Assembly: GCF_001421535.1 (NCBI RefSeq)
Contig: NZ_LMKN01000001.1
Span: forward strand, 930,001-994,000
Origin: Sphingomonas sp. Leaf20
Lineage (GTDB): Bacteria; Pseudomonadota; Alphaproteobacteria; Sphingomonadales; Sphingomonadaceae
Direction: 5' to 3'
DNA length: 64,000 bases
The position numbers were made by a program, and so were the translations under genes. This document shows, one piece after another, positions 47,740 to 55,541 of this stretch. The notes below the pieces were generated by a model. That model did no database searches and was not told the DNA's origin. It saw only the letters and a list, made by a program, of their open reading frames with translations. How positions within the stretch are numbered: position 1 is the first letter of the stretch; each line of letters begins with the position of its first letter.

Positions 47740-48530
47740 TCGCTGTCGGATCCGCCGACGTGGTGGCGGAGCGGCATGCGGCAATTCTGGCGATCGCACG
47801 CCACACCGGCAGCGTCACCGTCGACAGCCTGGCCGAGACGCTGTCGGTCACGCCGCAGACGATCCGCAAGGACCTGAACCTGCTCGCGCGGCGCTCGATG
47901 CTGGCACGCGTCCATGGGGGCGCGGTGGTGACGTCGGGCATCGACAACCTGGCCTATGACGAACGACGGACGGTGGCCGCCGCAGCGAAGGCGAGCATTG
48001 GCGCCGCCGCCGCCGCGCTCGTCCCCAACGGCGCCAGTCTGTTCATCAACATCGGTTCGACGACCGAAGCGATCGCGCGGCATCTGATCGATCACCGCGA
48101 CCTGATGGTGATCACCAACAACCTCAACGTCGTCGACATCCTGCGCGGTCATCCGACGATCGAGGTCATCGTCGCGGGCGGGCGCGTTCGGGCCGGCGAC
48201 CGGGCGATCGTCGGCGCGCTCGCGATGGACTGCATCCGCGCGTTCAAGGTCGACTTCGCCCTGATCGGCGCGTCGGCGATCGAGCCCGATGGCAGCTTCC
48301 TCGACTTCGACCTCGACGAGGTGCGCGTGTCGCAGACGATCATCCGACAGGCGCGCCAGGTCTTGCTGGCGCTCGACTGCTCGAAGCTCGACCGCCCTGC
48401 CCCGGTCCGGATCGGCGGCATGGCGGACATCGACTTCCTCGTCACCGACCGCGCCGACCCCAGGCTCGCCGGCGCATGCCGCGATGCGGGGGTGGCGCTG
48501 GTCGAGACGCTGCATGGCGGGCTGCGCTGA
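47736..48530 (+). CDS. glpR: DeoR-family regulator GlpR
   Basis: A 264-residue repressor. The N-terminal DeoR helix-turn-helix (VDSLAETLSVTPQTIRKDLNLLARR) is followed by the sugar-phosphate-binding domain with IGSTTEAIARHL, TNNLNVVDIL and GGRVRAGDRAIVGALA. GlpR proteins are released from DNA by glycerol-3-phosphate. It is coupled to glpD by a four-base overlap and probably controls the glpK/glpD divergent promoters. The next gene, a LacI regulator, begins 44 bases later. Confidence 0.92.
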   Translation: MIAVGSADVVAERHAAILAIARHTGSVTVDSLAETLSVTPQTIRKDLNLLARRSMLARVHGGAVVTSGIDNLAYDERRTVAAAAKASIGAAAAALVPNGASLFINIGSTTEAIARHLIDHRDLMVITNNLNVVDILRGHPTIEVIVAGGRVRAGDRAIVGALAMDCIRAFKVDFALIGASAIEPDGSFLDFDLDEVRVSQTIIRQARQVLLALDCSKLDRPAPVRIGGMADIDFLVTDRADPRLAGACRDAGVALVETLHGGLR

Positions 48531-48574
48531 CAATCGCTATTCCCCGATCCGCCGGCGCTGCGTAGGCAGGCGCG

Positions 48575-49621
48575 ATGGCCGACAAGTCCTCCGCGCCGAA
48601 GCCGCAGCGCCCGACCATCCGCGACGTGTCGCGGCTGGCAGGCGTATCGTTCAAGACCGTCTCGCGCGTCATCAACAACCAGCCTTATGTCAGCGCCGAC
48701 AAACGGGACCGCGTTCGCACCGTGATGGCCGAGATCGGGTTCCAGCCAAGCCAGGCGGCGCGCGCGCTGGCCGGGCACCGCTCGCACCAGATCGCGCTGA
48801 TCTGCGACAATCCGAACCCGTGGTACGTGTTCGAAGTCCAGGCGGGCGTCCGCGAGCGCTGCGAGCGCGAAGGCGTACGCATGATCGCCCAGCCCTATGA
48901 CCGGGCGTCGCCGACGCTGTTCGACGACATCGTCGCGCTGATCGACCAGGCGCATCCCGACGGGCTGGTACTGACGCCGCCAGCCTGCGACGACCGGCAG
49001 GTCATGGACGAGCTGTCACGGCGCCGGATCCCGTTCGTCCGGCTGCAGCCGGGCACGGCTACCGCCGGCGTGCCCGGCAGCGCGATCGACAACGAGGCGG
49101 CGGCCTATGACATGACCGCGTACCTCATCGGGCTGGGGCATATCCGGATCGGGTTCGTCGTCGGCGAGCGCAGCTATGCGACCTCGGGCCAGCGGCTTGC
49201 CGGCTATCGGCGGGCACTGGCCGAGGCAGCTATTCCGGACGACCCCGCCTGCGTGCGGCAGGGCGCGTTCGATTTCGGCTCGGGCAAGGCGGCGGCGGAC
49301 GCGTTGCTCGATCTGCCCGATCCTCCGACCGCCATTTTCGCGGCGAGTGACGACATGGCGGCGGGCGTGCTGGTCGCGGCGCATCGTCGCGGGATCGCGG
49401 TGCCGGCGACGCTGTCGGTCGCCGGGTTCGACGATGCGCCGCTCGCGCAGCTGGTCTGGCCGCCGCTGACGACGATTCACCAGCCCGTCCGGCAACTCGC
49501 TGTCGAGGCGACGGATCTCCTGTTCGGCGAGGCCAAAGGTGTGCGCTGTCTCGCGCATGCCCTTGTCGTCCGCGAGTCGACCAGTTCGCCCCCCGGCTTG
49601 ACGGATTCGACCGCAACGTGA
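48575..49621 (+). CDS. LacI-family regulator, probably of sulfoquinovose genes
   Basis: A 348-residue LacI/GalR protein: helix-turn-helix PTIRDVSRLAGVSFKTVSRVIN (13-35), hinge helix SQAARALAG, then a periplasmic-binding-protein-like domain ending in the FDDAPLAQLVWPPLTTIHQP motif. The ligand is not readable from sequence. Its position just ahead of the permease, with the receptor and catabolic operon beyond, makes it the local regulator; the candidate operator at 53530-53549 has the central CG of LacI sites. The E. coli sulfoquinovose regulator CsqR is of another family (DeoR), so the regulator type differs. Confidence 0.9.
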   Translation: MADKSSAPKPQRPTIRDVSRLAGVSFKTVSRVINNQPYVSADKRDRVRTVMAEIGFQPSQAARALAGHRSHQIALICDNPNPWYVFEVQAGVRERCEREGVRMIAQPYDRASPTLFDDIVALIDQAHPDGLVLTPPACDDRQVMDELSRRRIPFVRLQPGTATAGVPGSAIDNEAAAYDMTAYLIGLGHIRIGFVVGERSYATSGQRLAGYRRALAEAAIPDDPACVRQGAFDFGSGKAAADALLDLPDPPTAIFAASDDMAAGVLVAAHRRGIAVPATLSVAGFDDAPLAQLVWPPLTTIHQPVRQLAVEATDLLFGEAKGVRCLAHALVVRESTSSPPGLTDSTAT

Positions 49622-49653
49622 CACCGCTGCCTCAAGAAAATCGGAGAGGCCAG

Positions 49654-50904
49654 ATGCAGGACCGCGTCGACGCACGGCGATGGGCGATTGTCGTTCTCGC
49701 CTTTACGGCGATCATGCTGAACTATGTCGATCGTCAGGTGATCGCACTCCTGAAGCCGATGCTGCAGGGCGAGTTCGGGTGGAACGACCGCGACTACAGC
49801 CACATGGCGTCGGCGTTCCAGTTCTGCGCGGCGGTGTCGTTCCTCGGCACCGGCTGGTTCATCGACCGGATCGGCCTGCGCCGCGGGTTCGCGATCGGCG
49901 TCGCGGCGTGGAGCATCGCCGGGATGGCGCATGCGTTCGTCACCAGCGTCGCGGGCTTCGTCGGCGTGCGCGCGCTGCTGGGTGCCGCGGAATCGATCGG
50001 TACGCCCGCACAGGTCAAGACCGCCGCGACCTATTTCCCGCCCGAACAGCGATCGGTGATGCTCGGCATCGGCAACATGGCGTCCAATTTCGGCGCGGTT
50101 CTGGCCCCGCTGACGGTGCCCGCGCTGGCATTGTGGCTCGGGTGGCAGGCCGCATTCCTCATTACCGGCGGGCTTGGCCTCGTCTGGGTCGTCGTCTGGC
50201 TCGTCGTCACGCCGCGTACCGGCAGCGCAGCCGCCCCCGCCACCGACACGCCTGCGTCGCGGATCCCCTGGGGTGAACTGTTGCGCGATCGCCGGCAATG
50301 GGCGGTCATCGCCGCCAAGGCGCTGAGCGATCAGTGCTGGTGGTTCCTGCTGTTCTTCATGCCCGACCTGTTCCACCGGATGTTCGCGCTGTCGCAGGGC
50401 GAACTGGGGCTGCCAATCGCCTTCATCTACCTGCTCGCCGCGCTGGGCTCGCTCAGCGGCGGGCTGTTGCCGACATGGCTGATGGCGCGCGGCGTCGGCA
50501 TGAACCGCGCGCGCAAGGGGTCGATGCTGCTCTACGCTCTCCTGATCCTGCCCGTCCCGCTGGTCCTGTTAACGGGCGACGCCTGGGTCGCGGCGTCGCT
50601 GCTCGGCCTCGGGCTGTTCGCGCATCAGGGATTCTCGACCAACGTGTTCGCGATGACCGCGGACATCTTTCCATCGCGGATGATCGGCACCGCGATCGGG
50701 ATCGGCGCCTTTGCCGGCAATCTGAGCGGGATGGCGATGATCGAAGGCGCGGGCTTCTCGCTCGACGCCGGCTATGGCTATGCGCCGATGCTGGTCGTCT
50801 GCGGCGGCTCGTATCTGATCGGTCTGGCGCTGGTGCACCTGCTGGTGCCCCGGCTGGTGCTCGCCGAGCCCGGCGCAGCGCGGACAACCGCGCCGGCGCA
50901 TTGA
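49654..50904 (+). CDS. MFS permease of the anion:cation symporter type, candidate sulfoquinovose or SQ-glycerol importer
   Basis: A 416-residue twelve-helix permease. The MLNYVDRQVIALLKPMLQGEFGW start and GWFIDRIGLRRGF loop match the ACS (ExuT/GudP-like) group, which imports anionic sugar acids. Sulfoquinovose and its glycoside are anions, so the group fits. The ATG follows GGAGAG; a GTG at 49618 overlapping the lacI stop is an alternative that adds 12 residues. It follows lacI directly and converges with the receptor gene. E. coli uses a GPH-type MFS (YihO), and Agrobacterium an ABC importer, so the import route here would differ. Confidence 0.87.
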   Translation: MQDRVDARRWAIVVLAFTAIMLNYVDRQVIALLKPMLQGEFGWNDRDYSHMASAFQFCAAVSFLGTGWFIDRIGLRRGFAIGVAAWSIAGMAHAFVTSVAGFVGVRALLGAAESIGTPAQVKTAATYFPPEQRSVMLGIGNMASNFGAVLAPLTVPALALWLGWQAAFLITGGLGLVWVVVWLVVTPRTGSAAAPATDTPASRIPWGELLRDRRQWAVIAAKALSDQCWWFLLFFMPDLFHRMFALSQGELGLPIAFIYLLAALGSLSGGLLPTWLMARGVGMNRARKGSMLLYALLILPVPLVLLTGDAWVAASLLGLGLFAHQGFSTNVFAMTADIFPSRMIGTAIGIGAFAGNLSGMAMIEGAGFSLDAGYGYAPMLVVCGGSYLIGLALVHLLVPRLVLAEPGAARTTAPAH

Positions 50905-50906
50905 CG

Positions 50907-50933
50907 AAAACGGCCCCGGATCATGCCGGGGCC
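50907..50933 (-). terminator. Terminator of the TonB receptor at 50956-53388
   Basis: A 9-bp stem (CGGCCCCGG and its complement, 50911-50919 with 50925-50933) is followed on the minus strand by TTTT. It lies between the convergent ends of the permease and receptor genes and could also act weakly on the plus strand. Confidence 0.75.
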
Positions 50934-50955
50934 GCTCGGATCCAGGTCCCCGTCG

Positions 50956-53388
50956 TCAGAAATTGATGCGCCCGGTGATCCCGTAATAGCGATCCGCATC
51001 GCGCGGGATCTGATAGCGGTACGAACCCGCTGGCCCGCCATTCTGGATCGCCGCGGCAAAGCTCTGGTCGAACAGGTTGCGGACCTGGAACGTCAGCCGG
51101 TAGCGATCGTCCGCATCGCCTACCCCCGCCGAGAGGTTGACCAGGCCATAGCTGTCGATCGTCCCCAGGCGCCGCTGGACCGCGTCGGGCGAGAACAGGG
51201 CGAGTTGCTTCGACTGGTAATTCCCCTGCGCGCCGAGGAAGAGGTCGACCGCGCCGCCGGTACGCCAGCGATAATCGGCGCCGAGCGACCCCTTCCACTT
51301 GGGCGCGAACGGCAGCGCGGTGCCAGCCGGGATCACGGCCGTGACCGCTGCGCCGGGTGCCTGCAGGAACTGGTCGACGCGCGCATCGGTATACGCAATC
51401 CCGCCCGAGAACGAGAGATCGTCGACCGGGCGGAGCACGATGTCCGCCTCGGCGCCGCGCGTCGAGACCTTCCCCGCATTGGTGAAGCGCGTCACGACCA
51501 CGCCTGCGACCAGGTCGGGGTTGTTCGCCTGGAAATTGTCGTACTTGGCGTAGAACGCGTCGAGATTGAGGACGAGCTTGCCGCCGAACAGCGTGTTCTT
51601 GAGCCCGACCTCGTAGCTGTCCGACGTTTCGGGCGCGATCACGTTCGTGCCGGTCGCGGTCAGGTTGAAGAAGACGTTGAACGCCGGCCCCTTATAGCCG
51701 CGCGTATACCCGCCATAGGCGGTCACGTTGCGTGTCACGTCGTACTGCAAGGACGCCTTGCCCGACAGGTTGGTGTTCGTCGTCTTGCCGGTGAACGCGG
51801 TTGCGGGGTTGCCCGTCCCGGTCGGCGTGGTCGGGAAACTCGGCTGGATCCCCGGCCCCGCCAGCGTCGTCGCACGGCTGTGGAAGACATCGAGCTGGTC
51901 GGCGGTCCAGCGCAGACCGCCGATGAAGCGAAACCGGTCGGTGACGTTCGCCGTCGCCTGACCGAAGGCGGAGATGTTCTTGAACACCGACCCGAAATCC
52001 GCACGCCCGAACGGCGTCGTGGAGGCCGGCGCGCCGGCGGTGTCGCACGGCACCGGTTGTACCAATGTCGTCGCGCCGTTGCAGACTATATCCGATCGCG
52101 AATAAATCCGTTCGGATTTGGCGCGCGAATAATAGAGGCCGACGACATAGGCGAGGAACTGGCGCGCGGGCGATGTCAGGCGCAACTCCTGGCTGAAGGT
52201 GTTGCCTGTCTGTGGCCCGGTATCGTGCAACTGGTTGAAGCCGACATAGGCCCGCGGCAGGAAATCGCCGTCGCGGATCTCGGTGTTGCGATAGTCGCGG
52301 TACGCGGTGATGCTCGTCACCGTCTGCGTTCCGAGCTCGGTATCGACCTGAACCGAAACGCCATAGCCCTCCTCCCTCGTGCGCGTGACGAGGTTCTGGT
52401 TGACGGTGCGCGTCCGGTCGCCGAGCGGCGTCGGCAGGACCGCGAAGACCGGGCTGGTGATCGGCGCGCCGGCAGCGTTGAGCGCGCCCGTGCCGATGAC
52501 TTCGGCACAGCAATTGTCGTCATTGCGGTGATAATCGCCGATCAGCGCGATCGTCGTAGCGCTGCTCGGGGTCCATTTGACCTGCGCGCGCGCGCCGTAA
52601 TGCTCATAGCCGTTCACCCGGCCCCCACCCGTCGCCACGTTGCGGATATTGCCGTCATAGCGGCCGTAAAAGCCGGTGAAGCGCGTCAGCAGATCCTCGC
52701 TGACCGGGATGTTCAGCGCGCCGCGGACGCGTGGCTCGTTGCCGTTGGTGAAATAGCCACCTTCGACATAGCCGCCCAGTTCGCGTGTCGGCTGGACCGA
52801 CACAATGTTGACGACGCCCGCGGACGCGTTCTTGCCGAACAGCGTCCCCTGTGGCCCGCGCAGCACCTCGAGCCGGTCGATGTCGACAAGATCGCCGAAC
52901 GCCTCGCCCGACCGTGCGAACACGACACCGTCGACCACGGTCGATACCGAGGGCTCGCCCGCGATCGAGAAGGTGGTCGTACCCACCCCGCGCAGGAACA
53001 GCGACTGGTTGAGCGTCGTGCCCGATTTCTGGAAATTGAGCGCGGGCACCAGCGTGACCGCCCCTTCGAGGCCCGGACGGCTGAGCGCCGCCAGCGCCTG
53101 GCCGCTGACCACCGAGACCGCGATCGGAACGTCCTGCAACCGCTCGCTGCGCTTCTGCGCCGTGACGACGATCTCGCCATTTTGTGCGGCAGGCAGATCC
53201 GCGGGGGGTGAAAGGGCGGCCGGCTGCTCGGCAGCGACGCCCGGCGCCGGTGGGGCCGCGGGTCCGGCCTGTGGCGCTGGGCTCGATGCCGGGGCCGATG
53301 GCGCTACATCCTGCGCGTTGGCAGAAGCCGCGGTCAGCGCGGGGAGCGCCGCCCCCATCAGCATCAGGACCCGCGTCGTCGTCTTCAT
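50956..53388 (-). CDS. TonB-dependent receptor of the sulfoquinovose locus
   Basis: An 810-residue outer-membrane receptor with a signal peptide (MKTTTRVLMLMGAALPALTAASANA), a proline/alanine linker, a plug starting EIVVTAQKRSERLQDVPIAVS and a barrel ending in YYGITGRINF. The ATG at 53388 lies seven bases after GGGGAG; another ATG two codons upstream is too close. It is divergent from the reductase-monooxygenase-sulfoquinovosidase operon and shares its control region. I infer that it takes up sulfoquinovosyl glycerol or related sulfoglycolipid breakdown products; the sequence alone does not show the ligand. Confidence 0.92.
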   Translation of the reverse strand: MKTTTRVLMLMGAALPALTAASANAQDVAPSAPASSPAPQAGPAAPPAPGVAAEQPAALSPPADLPAAQNGEIVVTAQKRSERLQDVPIAVSVVSGQALAALSRPGLEGAVTLVPALNFQKSGTTLNQSLFLRGVGTTTFSIAGEPSVSTVVDGVVFARSGEAFGDLVDIDRLEVLRGPQGTLFGKNASAGVVNIVSVQPTRELGGYVEGGYFTNGNEPRVRGALNIPVSEDLLTRFTGFYGRYDGNIRNVATGGGRVNGYEHYGARAQVKWTPSSATTIALIGDYHRNDDNCCAEVIGTGALNAAGAPITSPVFAVLPTPLGDRTRTVNQNLVTRTREEGYGVSVQVDTELGTQTVTSITAYRDYRNTEIRDGDFLPRAYVGFNQLHDTGPQTGNTFSQELRLTSPARQFLAYVVGLYYSRAKSERIYSRSDIVCNGATTLVQPVPCDTAGAPASTTPFGRADFGSVFKNISAFGQATANVTDRFRFIGGLRWTADQLDVFHSRATTLAGPGIQPSFPTTPTGTGNPATAFTGKTTNTNLSGKASLQYDVTRNVTAYGGYTRGYKGPAFNVFFNLTATGTNVIAPETSDSYEVGLKNTLFGGKLVLNLDAFYAKYDNFQANNPDLVAGVVVTRFTNAGKVSTRGAEADIVLRPVDDLSFSGGIAYTDARVDQFLQAPGAAVTAVIPAGTALPFAPKWKGSLGADYRWRTGGAVDLFLGAQGNYQSKQLALFSPDAVQRRLGTIDSYGLVNLSAGVGDADDRYRLTFQVRNLFDQSFAAAIQNGGPAGSYRYQIPRDADRYYGITGRINF

Positions 53389-53462
53389 CGTCATTCTCCC
53401 CTGAGCCGCCAGCCGAGCCGCGACCTCCGAAACGGTCTCATACGCAGCACAGGCGAAGCCCG

Positions 53463-53483
53463 CGCCAAAGTATGTCTTTGGCG
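53463..53483. promoter_or_regulatory. Inverted repeat in the receptor / catabolic operon control region
   Basis: Two perfect 8-bp arms, CGCCAAAG and CTTTGGCG, flank TATGT. It lies about 75 bases before the receptor start and 58 bases before the reductase start, a good position for a regulator of both divergent promoters. Confidence 0.55.
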
Positions 53484-53529
53484 ATCGCAACGTCGCCATT
53501 TCGGCTTTTCTTTACGCCCGTTTTTTCGC

Positions 53530-53549
53530 ATAAGACAACGGTGTCTTAT
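53530..53549. promoter_or_regulatory. Candidate LacI operator overlapping the reductase start
   Basis: ATAAGACAACGGTGTCTTAT has perfect 8-bp arms and a central CG (53539-53540), the usual centre of LacI-family operators. It covers the proposed GTG start of the reductase gene (53541-53543), so binding would block transcription or translation start. Confidence 0.6.
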
Positions 53550-54449
53550 ATCGCTCCCCCCGCTCGCACCGTTGCCCTTGGCGACACCGGATTGACCGTC
53601 AGCACGATCGCCTGGGGCATGTGGCGCTTTGGCGGAACCGATGTCGCGGCAGCCCGCACGCTGGTCGAGGCGGCGCTGGATGCCGGCGTCACGCTGCTCG
53701 ATACGGCCGACATCTATGGCCCCGACAATGGCGAGTCGTTCGGTGCCGCCGAAGCCCTGCTCGGTCGCGTGATGGCGGAATCGCCCGGCTTGCGGGACCG
53801 GATGGTGCTCGCGAGCAAGGGTGGCATCAGCATGGGCGTGCCGTATGATTCGAGCGGCGAATATCTCGCGAGCGCGATCGATGCGTCGCTGACGCGGCTC
53901 GGCTGCGAGCGGATCGACCTCTATCAGATCCACCGCCCCGACCTGCTCGCGCACCCGCAGGAAGTCGCGCGTGCGCTCGACGACGCGCGGTCCGCGGGCA
54001 AGATCGTCGCAATCGGCGTGTCCAACCATACGGTGGCGCAAACCGAGGCACTCGCATCGTTCCTGACCGTGCCGATCGCCAGTCACCAGCCCGAATTCTC
54101 CGCGCTCGAAACCGGTCCGTTGTTTAGCGGGCTGTTCGACCAGGCGATGACGCGCGGGATGGCGGTCCTTGCCTGGTCGCCGCTTGGCGGGGGTCGGCTT
54201 GCCGCGCCGCAGGACGCGCGGGCCCGGGCCGTCGTCGCGCTGCTCGATCGCAAGGCGGAGCACGCCGGCGTCGATCGTGCAGCGGTCGCGTATAGCTGGA
54301 TCATGGCGCATCCCGCCCGGCCGATCCCGATCGTCGGGACGCAGAACCCCGCACGGATAGCCGCGATCGGCGATGCCTATACGCCGACCTGGACCCGCGC
54401 CGAATGGTATGCGGTCCTCGAAGCCAGCCTCGGAGAAAAACTGCCATGA
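53541..54449 (+). CDS. Aldo/keto reductase, YdhF/SmoB-like (candidate 6-oxo-glucose reductase)
   Basis: A 302-residue NADPH-dependent aldo/keto reductase. The catalytic tetrad is Asp54, Tyr59 (LLDTADIYG), Lys93 (VLASKGG) and His131 (YQIHRPD); AWSPLGGGRL and PIVGTQNPARI resemble E. coli YdhF. In the Agrobacterium sulfo-SMO pathway, an AKR (SmoB) reduces 6-oxo-glucose to glucose; the position next to a monooxygenase and sulfoquinovosidase supports that role here. The start is uncertain: GTG at 53541 fits the protein length, lacks a Shine-Dalgarno site and lies in the operator, so the message may be leaderless. An upstream ATG (53472) would add 23 unlikely residues. Confidence 0.85.
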   Translation: MSYIAPPARTVALGDTGLTVSTIAWGMWRFGGTDVAAARTLVEAALDAGVTLLDTADIYGPDNGESFGAAEALLGRVMAESPGLRDRMVLASKGGISMGVPYDSSGEYLASAIDASLTRLGCERIDLYQIHRPDLLAHPQEVARALDDARSAGKIVAIGVSNHTVAQTEALASFLTVPIASHQPEFSALETGPLFSGLFDQAMTRGMAVLAWSPLGGGRLAAPQDARARAVVALLDRKAEHAGVDRAAVAYSWIMAHPARPIPIVGTQNPARIAAIGDAYTPTWTRAEWYAVLEASLGEKLP

Positions 54450-55513
54450 CGCGGCGCTGCGAGGTCAGCTGGTTCTCCGCGCTGTGCGATGACGATTACG
54501 AGTTTCTCGGCGTTCCCGATCCGAAGCTGATGTCGAGCTGGGAGCATTGCCGCGACATCGTGCTGCAGGCGGAAAGCGGCGGTTTCGACAATATCCTGCT
54601 GCCATCGGGCTATGCGCTCGGGATCGACACCACCGCCTTCGCCGCGGCGATCGCGACGATGGTCCGCCGCATCCGGCTGTTGATGGCGGTCCGGATCGGC
54701 GAGAGCTGGCCGCCGCAGCTGGCGCGCCAGATCGCGACGATCGACCGGATCCTTGGCGGGCGGCTGACGGTCAACATCATCTCCTCCGACCTACCCGGCG
54801 AGACGCTGGCGTCGGCGCCACGCTATGCGCGCACGCTCGAGGCGATGCAGATCCTGCGGACGATGCTCGATGGCGAACCGCTCGATCACCAGGGCGAGTT
54901 CTGGAACCTGAAGCTCGATCCGCCGGCGGTCACCACGGTATCGGGGAAATGCCCGCCGCTGTATTTCGGTGGCCTGTCGCCCGATGCACGCGAAGCGGCG
55001 GCGCAGGGCTGCGACGTCTATCTGATGTGGCCCGACAAGAAGGAGGTCGTCCGCGAGATCATGGACGACATGACCGCGCGCGCCGCACGGCATGGCCGAA
55101 CGCTCAAATTCGGGTATCGCGCGCACGTCGTCGTCCGCGATACCGAGGCCGAGGCACGCGCCGCCGCCGACAGGCTGCTGTCGAAACTCGACGCCGCGCA
55201 GGGCGAGGCCATTCGCAACAAGTCGCTCGATACCAACTCGGCGGGTGTCGCGGCACAGGTCGCGCTGCGCGAAAACGCCACCGACGGCGGGTATGCCGAG
55301 GAGCATCTGTGGACCGGCGTCGGTCGGGCACGGTCCGGCTGCGGTGCCGCGATCGTCGGCGATCCCGACCAGGTGCTCGCCAAGCTTCGCATGTATCAGG
55401 ACATGGGGATCGAGGCCTTCATCCTGTCCGGCTATCCGCACGCCGCCGAAGCGGACCTGTTCGCGCGGCACGTGCTGCCGAACATGCAACATGGGCCGCT
55501 GACACTCGACTGA
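54446..55513 (+). CDS. SsuD-like FMNH2-dependent monooxygenase (candidate sulfoquinovose monooxygenase, SmoC-like)
   Basis: A 355-residue bacterial-luciferase-like enzyme. Compared with alkanesulfonate monooxygenase SsuD, the sulfonate/flavin pocket residues are kept: Trp195 (YLMWPDKKE), Arg225 and His227 (GYRAHVVVRDTEAEA), Arg296 (RARSGCGAAIVGDPDQV), Tyr330 and His332 (FILSGYPHAAEA). SsuD cleaves C1 alkanesulfonates to aldehyde and sulfite; SmoC does the same to sulfoquinovose. The sulfoquinovosidase next door favours SmoC. It needs reduced flavin from a flavin reductase, which is not encoded nearby. It is coupled by a four-base overlap to the reductase gene. Confidence 0.85.
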   Translation: MTRRCEVSWFSALCDDDYEFLGVPDPKLMSSWEHCRDIVLQAESGGFDNILLPSGYALGIDTTAFAAAIATMVRRIRLLMAVRIGESWPPQLARQIATIDRILGGRLTVNIISSDLPGETLASAPRYARTLEAMQILRTMLDGEPLDHQGEFWNLKLDPPAVTTVSGKCPPLYFGGLSPDAREAAAQGCDVYLMWPDKKEVVREIMDDMTARAARHGRTLKFGYRAHVVVRDTEAEARAAADRLLSKLDAAQGEAIRNKSLDTNSAGVAAQVALRENATDGGYAEEHLWTGVGRARSGCGAAIVGDPDQVLAKLRMYQDMGIEAFILSGYPHAAEADLFARHVLPNMQHGPLTLD

Positions 55514-55541
55514 CAGCGCCGCACGCCGCACCGGAGAGACG

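Noticed and set aside
50923..53211. 762-residue plus-strand frame opposite the second receptor of the sulfoquinovose locus
   Set aside because: Shadow frame with no domain; the minus strand is a normal TonB receptor.
54446..55513. General alkanesulfonate monooxygenase (ssuD) for sulfur scavenging
   Set aside because: No ssuABC transporter or other sulfur-starvation genes are adjacent, whereas the sulfoquinovosidase and AKR are in the same operon; a broad specificity remains possible.
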